Source: CAZMRF01 sp964568735
Lineage (GTDB): Bacteria > Acidobacteriota > Polarisedimenticolia > JACPZX01
Length of the DNA stretch: 64,000 nucleotides
Reading direction: 5' to 3'
Assembly: GCA_964568735.1 (NCBI GenBank)
Contig: CAZMRF010000008.1
Span: 1 to 64,000, forward strand
How positions within the stretch are numbered: the stretch's first letter is position 1; each line of letters opens with the position of its first letter. A program made the translations under genes and the position numbers. Under the pieces are notes generated by a model. It worked only from the letters and a program-made list of their open reading frames with translations. It made no database searches and had not been told where the DNA came from. Below are positions 52,776 to 63,358 of the stretch, piece after piece.

Positions 52776-53921
52776 ATGAGACTCGAGCTCGACCAGGACC
52801 ACGTGATGCTGCGGGACACCCTCCGGCGATTCGCCGAGAGCGAGATTGAGCCGAAGGCCGCCCACCACGACCGTACGCGGGAGTTTCCGCGCGAGTCCGT
52901 CAGGAAGAGCGCTGAGCTGGGCCTGATGGGCGTCATGGTCGACCCATCGCACGGCGGGGCCGGCCTGGACGCTCTCTCCTACGTGATCGCCATCGAGGAG
53001 ATCTCCAGGGTGGATGCCTCTCTCGGCGTCATCCTCTCCGTGAACAACTCGCTCTACTGCCACCCCATCGAGAAGTTCGGGACCGAGGAGCAGAAGAAGA
53101 GATACCTGGCCCCCTTCGCGGCCGGGGAAAAGATCGGAGCCTACTGCCTCACCGAGGCCAATTCGGGCTCGGACGCGGGGAGCTTGAGGACTTCCGCCGT
53201 GCGCAAGGGCGACCGCTGGGTCCTGAACGGATCCAAGGTCTTCGTCACGAACGGGATCGCCGCCGACGCCTGCATCGTCTACGCGAAGAGCGAGGCGGGG
53301 GCCCCCGGCTCCCGCGGGATCTCGGCCTTCATCGTGGAGCGGGGCTTTCCGGGGTACTCGCTGGGCAAGCCGGAGACGAAGCTCGGGATCACCTCTTCGG
53401 GATCGGTGGAGGTCGTCCTGACGGATTGCGAGGTGCCCGCGGGGAATCTCCTCGGCGAGGAGGGAGCCGGGTTCAAGGTGGCCCTCCACACCCTCGACGG
53501 CGGGCGCATCGGCATCGCCGCGCAGGCCGTCGGCATCGCCCAGGGCGCCCTCGACAAGTCGGTCCGGTATGCGAAGGAGCGCGTGCAGTTCGGGAAGCCC
53601 ATCGCCGAGCAGCAATCGATCCAGTGGATGCTCGCGGACATGGCCACCGACACCGACGCGGCGCGATTGCTCACCTACCGCGCCGCCCACGCCAAGGAGA
53701 CGAAGGAGCGATACACGCTCGAAGCCTCGATGGCGAAGCTCTTCGCGTCGGAGGTGTGCAACCGGGTGGCCTACAAGGCGGTGCAGATCTTCGGCGGCTA
53801 CGGGTACATCTCCGAGTACCCCGTGGAACGCTACTTCCGCGACGCCCGCATCACGGAAATCTACGAAGGCACCAGCGAGATCCAGCGGATGGTGATCGCG
53901 GCCAACATCCTCAAGGGGTAG
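52776..53921 (+). CDS. Acyl-CoA dehydrogenase (short/branched-chain type)
   Basis: A 381-residue FAD-dependent dehydrogenase that oxidises acyl-CoA to enoyl-CoA, passing electrons to ETF (10185-11995). Motifs: the N-terminal helix QDHVMLRDTLRRFAESEIEP, AYCLTEANSGSDAGSLRTSA, FGKPIAEQQSIQWMLADMAT, IFGGYGYISEYPVERYFRDA, and the catalytic Glu near 363 in EIYEGTSEIQRMV. Butyryl- or isobutyryl-CoA specificity would fit the downstream mutase but cannot be proven. Start ATG 52776. Confidence 0.93.
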   Translation: MRLELDQDHVMLRDTLRRFAESEIEPKAAHHDRTREFPRESVRKSAELGLMGVMVDPSHGGAGLDALSYVIAIEEISRVDASLGVILSVNNSLYCHPIEKFGTEEQKKRYLAPFAAGEKIGAYCLTEANSGSDAGSLRTSAVRKGDRWVLNGSKVFVTNGIAADACIVYAKSEAGAPGSRGISAFIVERGFPGYSLGKPETKLGITSSGSVEVVLTDCEVPAGNLLGEEGAGFKVALHTLDGGRIGIAAQAVGIAQGALDKSVRYAKERVQFGKPIAEQQSIQWMLADMATDTDAARLLTYRAAHAKETKERYTLEASMAKLFASEVCNRVAYKAVQIFGGYGYISEYPVERYFRDARITEIYEGTSEIQRMVIAANILKG

Positions 53922-53926
53922 CCGGC

Positions 53927-55075
53927 TTGGACTTCAGCCTGAGCGAGGAGCAGGGGATCCTCAGGGAGACGATCCGCGAGTTCGCGGCATCGGAGATCGC
54001 CCCTGTGGCCGGCGAGTACGAGCGACGCGAGGAGTTCCCCGCGGCCCTCATCGCCAAGCTCGCGGAGCTGGGGATCATGGGGATGTCGATCCCCGAGAAG
54101 CACGGCGGCGCGGGCTACGGGCCTCTCTCCGTCGCGCTCGTGCTCGAAGAGCTGGCCGCGGCGTGCGCTTCGACGGCGGTGACCGTGAGCGTGCACAACA
54201 CGGCCTCCGCGGGTCCCATCGCCCGCTTCGGCACCTCCGAGCAGAAGGAGCATTACCTCCCGGCCATGGCATCGGGCGAGATGCTCGGAGGCTTTGCTCT
54301 CACCGAGCCGACCGCCGGGTCGGACGCCGCCGGCATCAGGACCACGGCCGAGAAGAGGGGAGACCGGTACATCCTCAACGGCACGAAGGCCTGGATCACG
54401 AACGCGAGGGTCGGCCGCGTCTTCGTGCTCTTCGCGCTGACGGACCCCTCGCGCGGAAAGAAGGGCATGTCGGCTTTCATCGTGGAGCCCTCCCTTCCCG
54501 GATTCTCTTTCGGCAAGTCCGAGCACAAGCTCGGGCTTCGGGCCTCCACGACGGGCGAGATCGTGCTCGAGGGATGCGAGGTTCCGGAGGAGAACCTGCT
54601 CGGGGAAGAGGGGTTGGGGTTCACGATTGCGCTCTCCACTCTCGATCGCGGCCGGGTCGGCATCGCGGCGCAGGCCATCGGCATCGCCCGCGCCGCCTTC
54701 GAGGCCGCCCGGGCCCACGCACTAAGCCGGGAGGCCTTCGGCGCCCCCATCGGGCGCCTTCAGGCGATCCAGAACAAGCTGGCCGACATGGCCGTGGATC
54801 TGGACGCCGCCCGCCTGCTGACCCACCGCGCGGCCTGGCTGATGGAGTCGGGCGCGAAAGAGTTCACGAGGGAGGCCGCGCAGGCCAAGCTCTACGCCTC
54901 CGAGATGGGGAACCGCGTTTGCTACGAGGCGCTCCAGGTATTCGGCGGGTATGGCTACTCGCGGGAGTACCCCCTGGAGCGCTACTTCCGCGATGTCCGC
55001 GTCACGACGCTCTACGAGGGCACGTCGGAGATTCACAGGATCATCATCGCTCGCAGGCTCCTCACGGCTGCCTGA
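53927..55075 (+). CDS. Acyl-CoA dehydrogenase (second copy)
   Basis: A 382-residue paralogue of the preceding gene, starting at TTG 53927 (LDFSLSEEQGILRETIREFA). It has FALTEPTAGSDAAGIRTTAE, FGGYGYSREYPLERYFRDVR and the catalytic Glu near 364 in TLYEGTSEIHRI. The two copies differ throughout, so substrates probably differ, for example straight versus branched short-chain acyl-CoA. The longer ORF upstream overlaps the first dehydrogenase and is rejected. Confidence 0.93.
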   Translation: MDFSLSEEQGILRETIREFAASEIAPVAGEYERREEFPAALIAKLAELGIMGMSIPEKHGGAGYGPLSVALVLEELAAACASTAVTVSVHNTASAGPIARFGTSEQKEHYLPAMASGEMLGGFALTEPTAGSDAAGIRTTAEKRGDRYILNGTKAWITNARVGRVFVLFALTDPSRGKKGMSAFIVEPSLPGFSFGKSEHKLGLRASTTGEIVLEGCEVPEENLLGEEGLGFTIALSTLDRGRVGIAAQAIGIARAAFEAARAHALSREAFGAPIGRLQAIQNKLADMAVDLDAARLLTHRAAWLMESGAKEFTREAAQAKLYASEMGNRVCYEALQVFGGYGYSREYPLERYFRDVRVTTLYEGTSEIHRIIIARRLLTAA

Positions 55076-55102
55076 GGGACGCAGGGATCGGGAGATCAGA
55101 CG

Positions 55103-56770
55103 ATGGCGAGGACCCTGTCGGGAGAAAAGCGGCGCTGGGAGCAGGAGACGCTCCAGCCGGGGCTCGCGCGGCGCCCGGAGCGCGACGTCCGGTTCACGAC
55201 GGTTTCCGATCAGCCCCTGGAGCGGCTCTACACCCCCGAGGACCTCTCGCCCGGCTGGGATCCCGTGCGGGACCTGGGGCAGCCCGGAGAGTTTCCCTAC
55301 ACGCGCGGCATCCACCCGACGATGTACCGCGGCCGGCTGTGGACGATGCGCCAGTTCGCCGGCTTCGGCTCCGCGGCGGACACGAACGAGCGCTACCGGT
55401 ATCTGCTGGCTCACGGCCAGACGGGCCTCTCGGTGGCCTTCGATCTCCCCACCCTGATGGGCCGCGACAGCGACGACCCCATGGCGGAGGGCGAGGTGGG
55501 CCGCGAGGGGGTCGCGATCGACTGCCTGGCCGACATGGAGGCCCTCTTCGCGGAAATCCCCCTGGCGAAGGTCAGCACCTCGATGACCATCAACTCGCCC
55601 GCCGCGATCCTCTGGGCGATGTACCTGGTCGTCGCCGAGAAGCAGGGGGCCGACTGGAAGGTGCTCGACGGGACCATCCAGAATGACATCCTCAAGGAGT
55701 ACATCGCGCAGAAGGAGTGGATCTACCCGCCGCGCCCCTCGCTGCGGATCATCACGGACATCATGTCGTTCGCCGCCTCCGACGTGCCCCGCTGGAACAC
55801 GATCAGCATCAGCGGGTACCACATCCGCGAAGCCGGCTCGACGGCCATCCAGGAGCTGGCCTTCACGATCGCCGATGGGATCGGCTACGTCGAGGCCGCG
55901 CGCGAGGCGGGCCTCGATCCCGATCAGGTGGCTCCCAGGCTTTCCTTCTTCTTCAACTCCCACAACGATTTCTTCGAGGAGATCTGCAAGCTGAGAGCGG
56001 CCCGGCGCCTGTGGGCCCGCCTGATGAAGGACCGGTTCGGCGCCACCGATCCCCGGTCGTGGATGCTGCGCACCCACGTCCAGACGGCCGGGTGCTCGCT
56101 GACGGCGCAGCAGCCCTACAACAACATCGTCCGGGTCACGGTCCAGGCGATGGCCGCGATCCTCGGCGGCACGCAGAGCCTCCATACGAACTCTCTGGAC
56201 GAGACGCTCTCACTCCCGACCCAGGAGGCGGTGACCATCGCGCTGAGGACCCAGCAGATTCTCGCCGAGGAGAGCGGGCTGGCGAACTCGATCGATCCGC
56301 TGGGCGGCTCCTACCTCATCGAGCGCCTCACCGCCGAGATGGAGGAGGGGGCCCTCGACTACATCCGGAAGATCGATGCGATGGGCGGAATCGTCGCGGC
56401 CATCGAGAAAGGGTTCCCCCAGAAAGAGATCGCCGATGCGGCCTACAAGTACCAGATCCAGGTCGACTCGGGGGAGAAGACGATCGTGGGGGTGAACAAG
56501 TACGCCGTGGAGGACGATCGCAAGCCCGAGATTCTGAAGATCCACGCCGACATCGAGCGCGATCAGGTACGCCGGCTCACCGAGGTCAGGCGCTCCAGGG
56601 ACGCCTCCCGGCACGCCAGGGCCCTGGAAGCGCTGCGCCTCGGCGCCGAAGGCGACCGCAACCTCATGCCTCTGATCCTCGAGGCCGTGCGCGCCCATGC
56701 CACCGTCGGGGAAATCTGCGGCGCCATGAAATCCGTTTTTGGAGAGTACCGGGAGCAGAGCGTCCTCTGA
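55103..56770 (+). CDS. icmA: B12-dependent acyl-CoA mutase large subunit, isobutyryl-CoA mutase-like
   Basis: A 555-residue catalytic subunit of the methylmalonyl-CoA mutase family, lacking its own B12-binding domain. Family motifs: GLSVAFDLPTLMGRDSDDP, GTIQNDILKEY and SISGYHIREAGSTAI with His240, the counterpart of MCM His244. The specificity residues are not those of MCM: the MCM Tyr89 position is Phe85 (TMRQFAGF) and Arg207 is Gln203 (YIAQKEW), the pair known for isobutyryl-CoA mutase. IcmA is about 566 residues, close to this. It likely interconverts isobutyryl- and n-butyryl-CoA; a related mutase is possible. Coupled with the B12 subunit 20 nt downstream. Confidence 0.8.
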   Translation: MARTLSGEKRRWEQETLQPGLARRPERDVRFTTVSDQPLERLYTPEDLSPGWDPVRDLGQPGEFPYTRGIHPTMYRGRLWTMRQFAGFGSAADTNERYRYLLAHGQTGLSVAFDLPTLMGRDSDDPMAEGEVGREGVAIDCLADMEALFAEIPLAKVSTSMTINSPAAILWAMYLVVAEKQGADWKVLDGTIQNDILKEYIAQKEWIYPPRPSLRIITDIMSFAASDVPRWNTISISGYHIREAGSTAIQELAFTIADGIGYVEAAREAGLDPDQVAPRLSFFFNSHNDFFEEICKLRAARRLWARLMKDRFGATDPRSWMLRTHVQTAGCSLTAQQPYNNIVRVTVQAMAAILGGTQSLHTNSLDETLSLPTQEAVTIALRTQQILAEESGLANSIDPLGGSYLIERLTAEMEEGALDYIRKIDAMGGIVAAIEKGFPQKEIADAAYKYQIQVDSGEKTIVGVNKYAVEDDRKPEILKIHADIERDQVRRLTEVRRSRDASRHARALEALRLGAEGDRNLMPLILEAVRAHATVGEICGAMKSVFGEYREQSVL

Positions 56771-56790
56771 TCTCGTCACGCGGGGGAGAC

Positions 56791-57210
56791 ATGGCCGCTT
56801 CGGGCCTCAGACTGCTGGTGGGAAAGGTGGGCCTCGACGGGCACGACCGCGGGGCGAAAATCGTCGCGCGCGCGCTGCGCGACGCGGGCTGCGAGGTGAT
56901 TTACACGGGACTTCATCAGACTCCCGAGATGGTCGTGAACGCCGCGATCCAGGAAGACGTCGATGCCATCTGCCTCAGCATCCTCTCGGGAGCGCACAAC
57001 ACGCTGCTGCCCAAGGTGATCCGCCTCCTCTCCGAGAAGGAGGCGGCGGACATCCCCGTCGTGGTGGGCGGGATCATCCCGGACGAGGACATCGATGCGC
57101 TCAAGAAGGCCGGCGTCCTCGAAGTCTTCACACCGGGAGCTTCGACCCGGCAGATCGTCGAGTTCATCCAGGGCCGGATCCACCGCCGCCGAGGAGCGGC
57201 CGATCGTTGA
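56791..57210 (+). CDS. icmB: B12-binding small subunit of acyl-CoA mutase
   Basis: A 139-residue cobalamin-binding protein, the same size as IcmB. The lower-ligand motif DxHxxG is GLDGHDRGAK with His18, followed by SILSGAHNTLLP and VGGIIPDED. It works with the large subunit as a heteromer. ATG 56791 follows GGGGGAGAC. Its stop overlaps the TTG of the CheW-like gene (TTGA). No GTPase chaperone (MeaB) is in the window. Confidence 0.88.
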   Translation: MAASGLRLLVGKVGLDGHDRGAKIVARALRDAGCEVIYTGLHQTPEMVVNAAIQEDVDAICLSILSGAHNTLLPKVIRLLSEKEAADIPVVVGGIIPDEDIDALKKAGVLEVFTPGASTRQIVEFIQGRIHRRRGAADR

Positions 57211-57677
57211 AGAGACCAGGCCACCAGTCCACCGGCCTCGGCAACGGCGCCTCCTCGATGCAAGCCGCCCCGGCCCTCAGCGTGCTGACCTTCGAGGTCG
57301 GACCCTATCTCTTCGCGGTACCGGCGTCGGACGTGAGGAGAATCCTCAACTCGGGAGAGCAGCCTCCGGAGGGAACCACGATCGTGGACGCCGTCGGTCT
57401 GCTCCACGAAACAGAAGGCGCGGAATCCACGGGCCGGGAGGTTCTGCTCCTCCTGGCGGGAAGCACCCCTGCCGGATCGCCGCTCGCGGTGAGGGCCTCG
57501 CGGGCTGCGGAGGTGCGCCCGCTCAGGCCGGAGTGGCTGCTTCCATTTCCCGGCTTCATCTTCCGCAGGGAGAATCCTTTCCTCGGACTCGTTCCTCCGG
57601 GCGCGGGCTCGGAAACGAGGCCGGTCTTCGTTCTTGCGGGCCCGGAGAGGCTGCTGGCATGCGCGGGCGACCTCTAG
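57207..57677 (+). CDS. CheW-like domain protein (divergent)
   Basis: A 156-residue protein with a CheW-type fold: LSVLTFEVGPYLFAVPASDV, then GREVLLLLAGSTPAGSPLAV and VRPLRPEWLLPFPGFIFRRE. CheW couples chemoreceptors to CheA. No receptor or CheA lies here. Start is TTG 57207 behind GAGGAGCGG; ATG 57258 is an alternative. It overlaps the next CheW-like gene by 19 nt. Confidence 0.7.
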   Translation: MKRPGHQSTGLGNGASSMQAAPALSVLTFEVGPYLFAVPASDVRRILNSGEQPPEGTTIVDAVGLLHETEGAESTGREVLLLLAGSTPAGSPLAVRASRAAEVRPLRPEWLLPFPGFIFRRENPFLGLVPPGAGSETRPVFVLAGPERLLACAGDL

Positions 57678-58123
57678 CGGGCGTCCCCTGGGTCGGGTTC
57701 CTGATCGACGAGGTCGCTCTCGCCGTCGAGGCGAGACTGGTCAAGGCGGTCACCTGGAGCCGGGGCCTCATCCGGGTGCCCTTCGTGAAGCGGAGCGTCG
57801 CCGGCGTGATCGTGCGGGGCGGAAGGATCGTCCCGGTCCTGGACCTGGCCCTGGTGCCCTCGGCGTGGAACCGAATGCCCCGCCCGGGCGGGAGCCAGGT
57901 CGTGATCGTCGGGGAGGGCGAGATGGAAGCCGGCATCCTCGCCCGCTCCACCGAGACCTTCCACGCCGCGGAGCTCCATGCGGCGACTGGAGGAGGGAGC
58001 CTTGCGCGGGTGAGGGAGTCCCTCCTGGAGGGGATTGTCGAGGTGGCCGGTAGAACGTACGGGGTCTTGAAGATTTCCGTGGCGCTGCACGCGGCCGGGG
58101 TGCCGCAGACCTTCTCCGGGTAG
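57659..58123 (+). CDS. CheW-like domain protein
   Basis: A 154-residue single CheW-like domain: VPWVGFLIDEVALAVEARLV, VPFVKRSVAGVIVRGGRIVP and DLALVPSAWNRM. The VIVRGGRIVPVLDL segment is the typical CheW core. It starts inside the end of the preceding gene, and a response regulator follows, so the three probably form a signalling unit. Confidence 0.75.
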   Translation: MRGRPLAGVPWVGFLIDEVALAVEARLVKAVTWSRGLIRVPFVKRSVAGVIVRGGRIVPVLDLALVPSAWNRMPRPGGSQVVIVGEGEMEAGILARSTETFHAAELHAATGGGSLARVRESLLEGIVEVAGRTYGVLKISVALHAAGVPQTFSG

Positions 58124-58156
58124 TCCGGAGGCACGAGGAGAGAGGGCGACGAGACC

Positions 58157-59041
58157 ATGGCGAAGAAGATCCTGCTGGCCGATGACAGCATCACCATCCA
58201 GAAGGTCGTCGAGCTGACCTTCTCCGAAGGCGACTATGAGGTGTTCTGCGCGAGCGATGGCGCCCAGGCGATACGGAAGATCGAGGAGATCGTTCCCGAC
58301 ATCGCCCTCGTGGACGTCATGATGCCGCAGAGGAACGGGTACGACGTCTGCGCGCACGTCAAGAAGGATCCGAACCTCGCATGGATCCCCGTGCTCCTCC
58401 TCACCGGCACCTTCGAGCCGTACGATCCGAAGCGCGCCGGCGAGGTCGGAGCCGACGGGCACATCATCAAGCCCTTCGAATCCAGGGCCCTCGTGGGCCA
58501 GGTCGAGGATCTCGTGTCGCGCCATCCGAGACCTGGAGCCAGGGGAGAGTCACGGGCACCCGTGATGCCGCCTCCGGCCGCCGCGCCCCAGGAAGCGAGG
58601 GAGAGACCGGCACCTGCGCCCCCGGCCGCTCTGGGCCCCGCGACCGTGCGGATCGACTCCCGCGCCTTCTTCAACCAGATGGAGCCGGCGGCGCCCCCGG
58701 CCGCGCCCACGCCGTCCCTGGGCCCGCTGGATCTCGGCTCAGGGGAGGGATCCATCGAGCCAACCCGGCCCATGCGCGCCACCGCGCCCCGTCCTCCCGC
58801 TCCCGCCCCCGTGGCAGCCACCGTCCCGAAGAGCGCGGGCCCCCGGGAGGAGGACATCGCGCGAGCCGCCCGGGAGAAGGTCGAGGAGCTGGCGAGGCCG
58901 ATCATCGAGAAAGCGGCCGAGAAGATCATCCAGGAAATCGCCTGGGAGGTCATCCCCGAGCTTGCAGAGACGATCATCAAGCACAGGATCAAGGAGCTCG
59001 AGGAAGAGGCCGCCTCGGAGGGGGGAGCCCCGCTCCACTGA
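58157..59041 (+). CDS. Response regulator with long helical C-terminus
   Basis: A 294-residue protein. The receiver (1-120) has the acidic pair in LLADDSITIQ, phospho-Asp in IALVDVMMPQRNGYD, Thr in LLTGTFEP and Lys in IIKPFES. A Pro/Ala-rich linker (about 135-220) leads to a C-terminal amphipathic helix pair (REKVEELARPIIEKAAEKII, then QEIAWEVIPELAETIIKHRI). No DNA-binding output is present, so the tail is likely an interaction module. It sits after two CheW-like genes and before valS. Confidence 0.85.
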   Translation: MAKKILLADDSITIQKVVELTFSEGDYEVFCASDGAQAIRKIEEIVPDIALVDVMMPQRNGYDVCAHVKKDPNLAWIPVLLLTGTFEPYDPKRAGEVGADGHIIKPFESRALVGQVEDLVSRHPRPGARGESRAPVMPPPAAAPQEARERPAPAPPAALGPATVRIDSRAFFNQMEPAAPPAAPTPSLGPLDLGSGEGSIEPTRPMRATAPRPPAPAPVAATVPKSAGPREEDIARAAREKVEELARPIIEKAAEKIIQEIAWEVIPELAETIIKHRIKELEEEAASEGGAPLH

Positions 59042-61651
<2,610 letters not shown>

Positions 61652-61676
61652 CGGACCGATCCAGCAGGGATGGACG

Positions 61677-62528
61677 ATGACGCGCGTGCCGCCCCACCTG
61701 ATTTCGAGTCTCGTGCGAGAGGCGCTCGCCGAGGACATCGGTCCGGGGGACGTGACCACCGAAGCGATCGTGCCCGAGGAGCTGCTCGCGCGCGGCTCGA
61801 TAGAGGCCAGGATGCCGATGGTCCTCTCGGGCCTGGCCCTGGCGCTCGAGAGCTTCCGGCAGCTCGACTCGAGCGTGAGCGTCCTCGCCTCCGCCGTGGA
61901 TGGCGACCAGCTCGAGGAGGGAGAAGCCGTCCTCGTGCTGAAGGGCCGTGCACGAGCCCTGCTCACGGGGGAGCGGACGGCTCTCAACTTTCTCGGGCAC
62001 CTGAGCGGTGTGGCGACGTGGACCCGGCGCTGTGTCGAGGCCGCAAGACCCCACCGCGCGGCGATATCGGACACGCGGAAGACGACGCCGACCCTTCGGC
62101 TCCTCGAGAAGGAGGCGGTGCTCTGCGGCGGCGGATCCAATCACCGCCTCGGCTTGTGGGACGCCGTGCTCGTGAAGGACAATCACTCCGATCTCGCGGG
62201 AGGCGTCGGCCCCGCGGTCACGCGGGCGAAGGAGGCCCTCCGGGGACGACTCCCCGTGGAGGCGGAAGTCCGCACGCTCGAAGAGCTGGAGGAGGCGCTC
62301 CGGGCTGGAGCGGACGCAGTCCTGCTGGACAATTTCACCGTCGACGATCTCGGCGAGGCCGTGCGCCGGGCCAGGGGCAGGGCCCTCATCGAGGTCTCCG
62401 GAGGCGTGACTCCGACAACGCTGCCCGTGATCGCCGCCCTCGGAGTCGATCGCATCTCGATGGGCGCGCTGACCCACTCCGCGCCGGCTGCCGACCTGAC
62501 CATGAGGATTGAGCCGTGGAAGAGATGA
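61677..62528 (+). CDS. nadC: Nicotinate-nucleotide pyrophosphorylase (carboxylating)
   Basis: Makes nicotinate mononucleotide from quinolinate and PRPP in NAD synthesis. The 283-residue enzyme has LAEDIGPGDVTTEAIV, TGERTALNFLGHLSGVATWT, ISDTRKTTPTLRLLEKEAVL, GGGSNHRLGLWDAVLVKDNH, and IEVSGGVTPTTLPVIAALGV. It overlaps birA by 13 nt. Confidence 0.95.
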   Translation: MTRVPPHLISSLVREALAEDIGPGDVTTEAIVPEELLARGSIEARMPMVLSGLALALESFRQLDSSVSVLASAVDGDQLEEGEAVLVLKGRARALLTGERTALNFLGHLSGVATWTRRCVEAARPHRAAISDTRKTTPTLRLLEKEAVLCGGGSNHRLGLWDAVLVKDNHSDLAGGVGPAVTRAKEALRGRLPVEAEVRTLEELEEALRAGADAVLLDNFTVDDLGEAVRRARGRALIEVSGGVTPTTLPVIAALGVDRISMGALTHSAPAADLTMRIEPWKR

Positions 62529-63358
62529 AGGCAGTGGAAAACGAGAGGGATGCCCGGATCGACAAGGTGGTTCTCCGCAAGAGCCTGGGCGATCGGCTCC
62601 TCGGGCACCGTCTCCTCTATTTTCTGACGCTGCCTTCGACCAACCGGCACGTACGGGAGCTGGCCGAGGACGGCTGGCCCGAGGGGACCATCGTCATGGC
62701 CGAGGAGCAGACGGCCGGGCGCGGCCGATCCGGGCATACGTGGCATTCGCCGCCGGGCGTCGGGATTCACCTGTCGATCCTGCTCAAGCCGCGCCTCGCC
62801 GCGGAGAGGGTCCCGCTCCTCACGCTGATGGCGGCGGTCGGCACGGCTCGCGGGCTGCGCGATCGCGGGCACGAGGCCGAGATCAAGTGGCCCAACGATC
62901 TGATGCTGAAGGGGAGGAAGATCGGCGGCATCCTCGCCGAGACGCGCTTCAGGCCCGCGTCCCCCCCCGAGGTGGTGCTCGGGCTCGGGCTCAACGTCAA
63001 CCACCGGGAGGAGCATTTCCCGGCCCCTCTGCTTCCGGGCGCGGGCTCGATCCGGATCCTGACGGGACGGGATGCGGACCGGACCGCCCTCCTCACGAAC
63101 ATCCTGATCCAGATGGACTCGCTTTACGACCGGCTCAAGGACGGAGACGAAGGAGGCCTCGTCGAGGACTACGTGAGCCTCTGCCCGATGGCGAACGGCG
63201 CGGCGATCTCCGTCCAGCAGGGAAGCGAGGTCGTCAGCGGCAAGACTTCGGGCATCGGGCCGACGGGAGCCCTCAGGCTGGCGACGGCCTCGGGCATCCT
63301 GGAGCTCCACGCAGGCGAGGCCCGGCTCACCGGGAGCTCCGATGCTCCTCGCGGTTGA
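62516..63358 (+). CDS. birA: Biotin-[acetyl-CoA-carboxylase] ligase (class I, no HTH)
   Basis: Attaches biotin to the carrier of acetyl-CoA carboxylase, linking to accA at 35961. The 280-residue product has PSTNRHVRELAE, the biotinyl-AMP loop AGRGRSGHTWHSPPGVGIHL, IKWPNDLMLKGRKIGGILAE and a C-terminal SH3-like domain. There is no N-terminal winged-helix domain, so it is unlikely to be the bifunctional repressor type. GTG start inside nadC. Confidence 0.93.
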   Translation: MEEMKAVENERDARIDKVVLRKSLGDRLLGHRLLYFLTLPSTNRHVRELAEDGWPEGTIVMAEEQTAGRGRSGHTWHSPPGVGIHLSILLKPRLAAERVPLLTLMAAVGTARGLRDRGHEAEIKWPNDLMLKGRKIGGILAETRFRPASPPEVVLGLGLNVNHREEHFPAPLLPGAGSIRILTGRDADRTALLTNILIQMDSLYDRLKDGDEGGLVEDYVSLCPMANGAAISVQQGSEVVSGKTSGIGPTGALRLATASGILELHAGEARLTGSSDAPRG

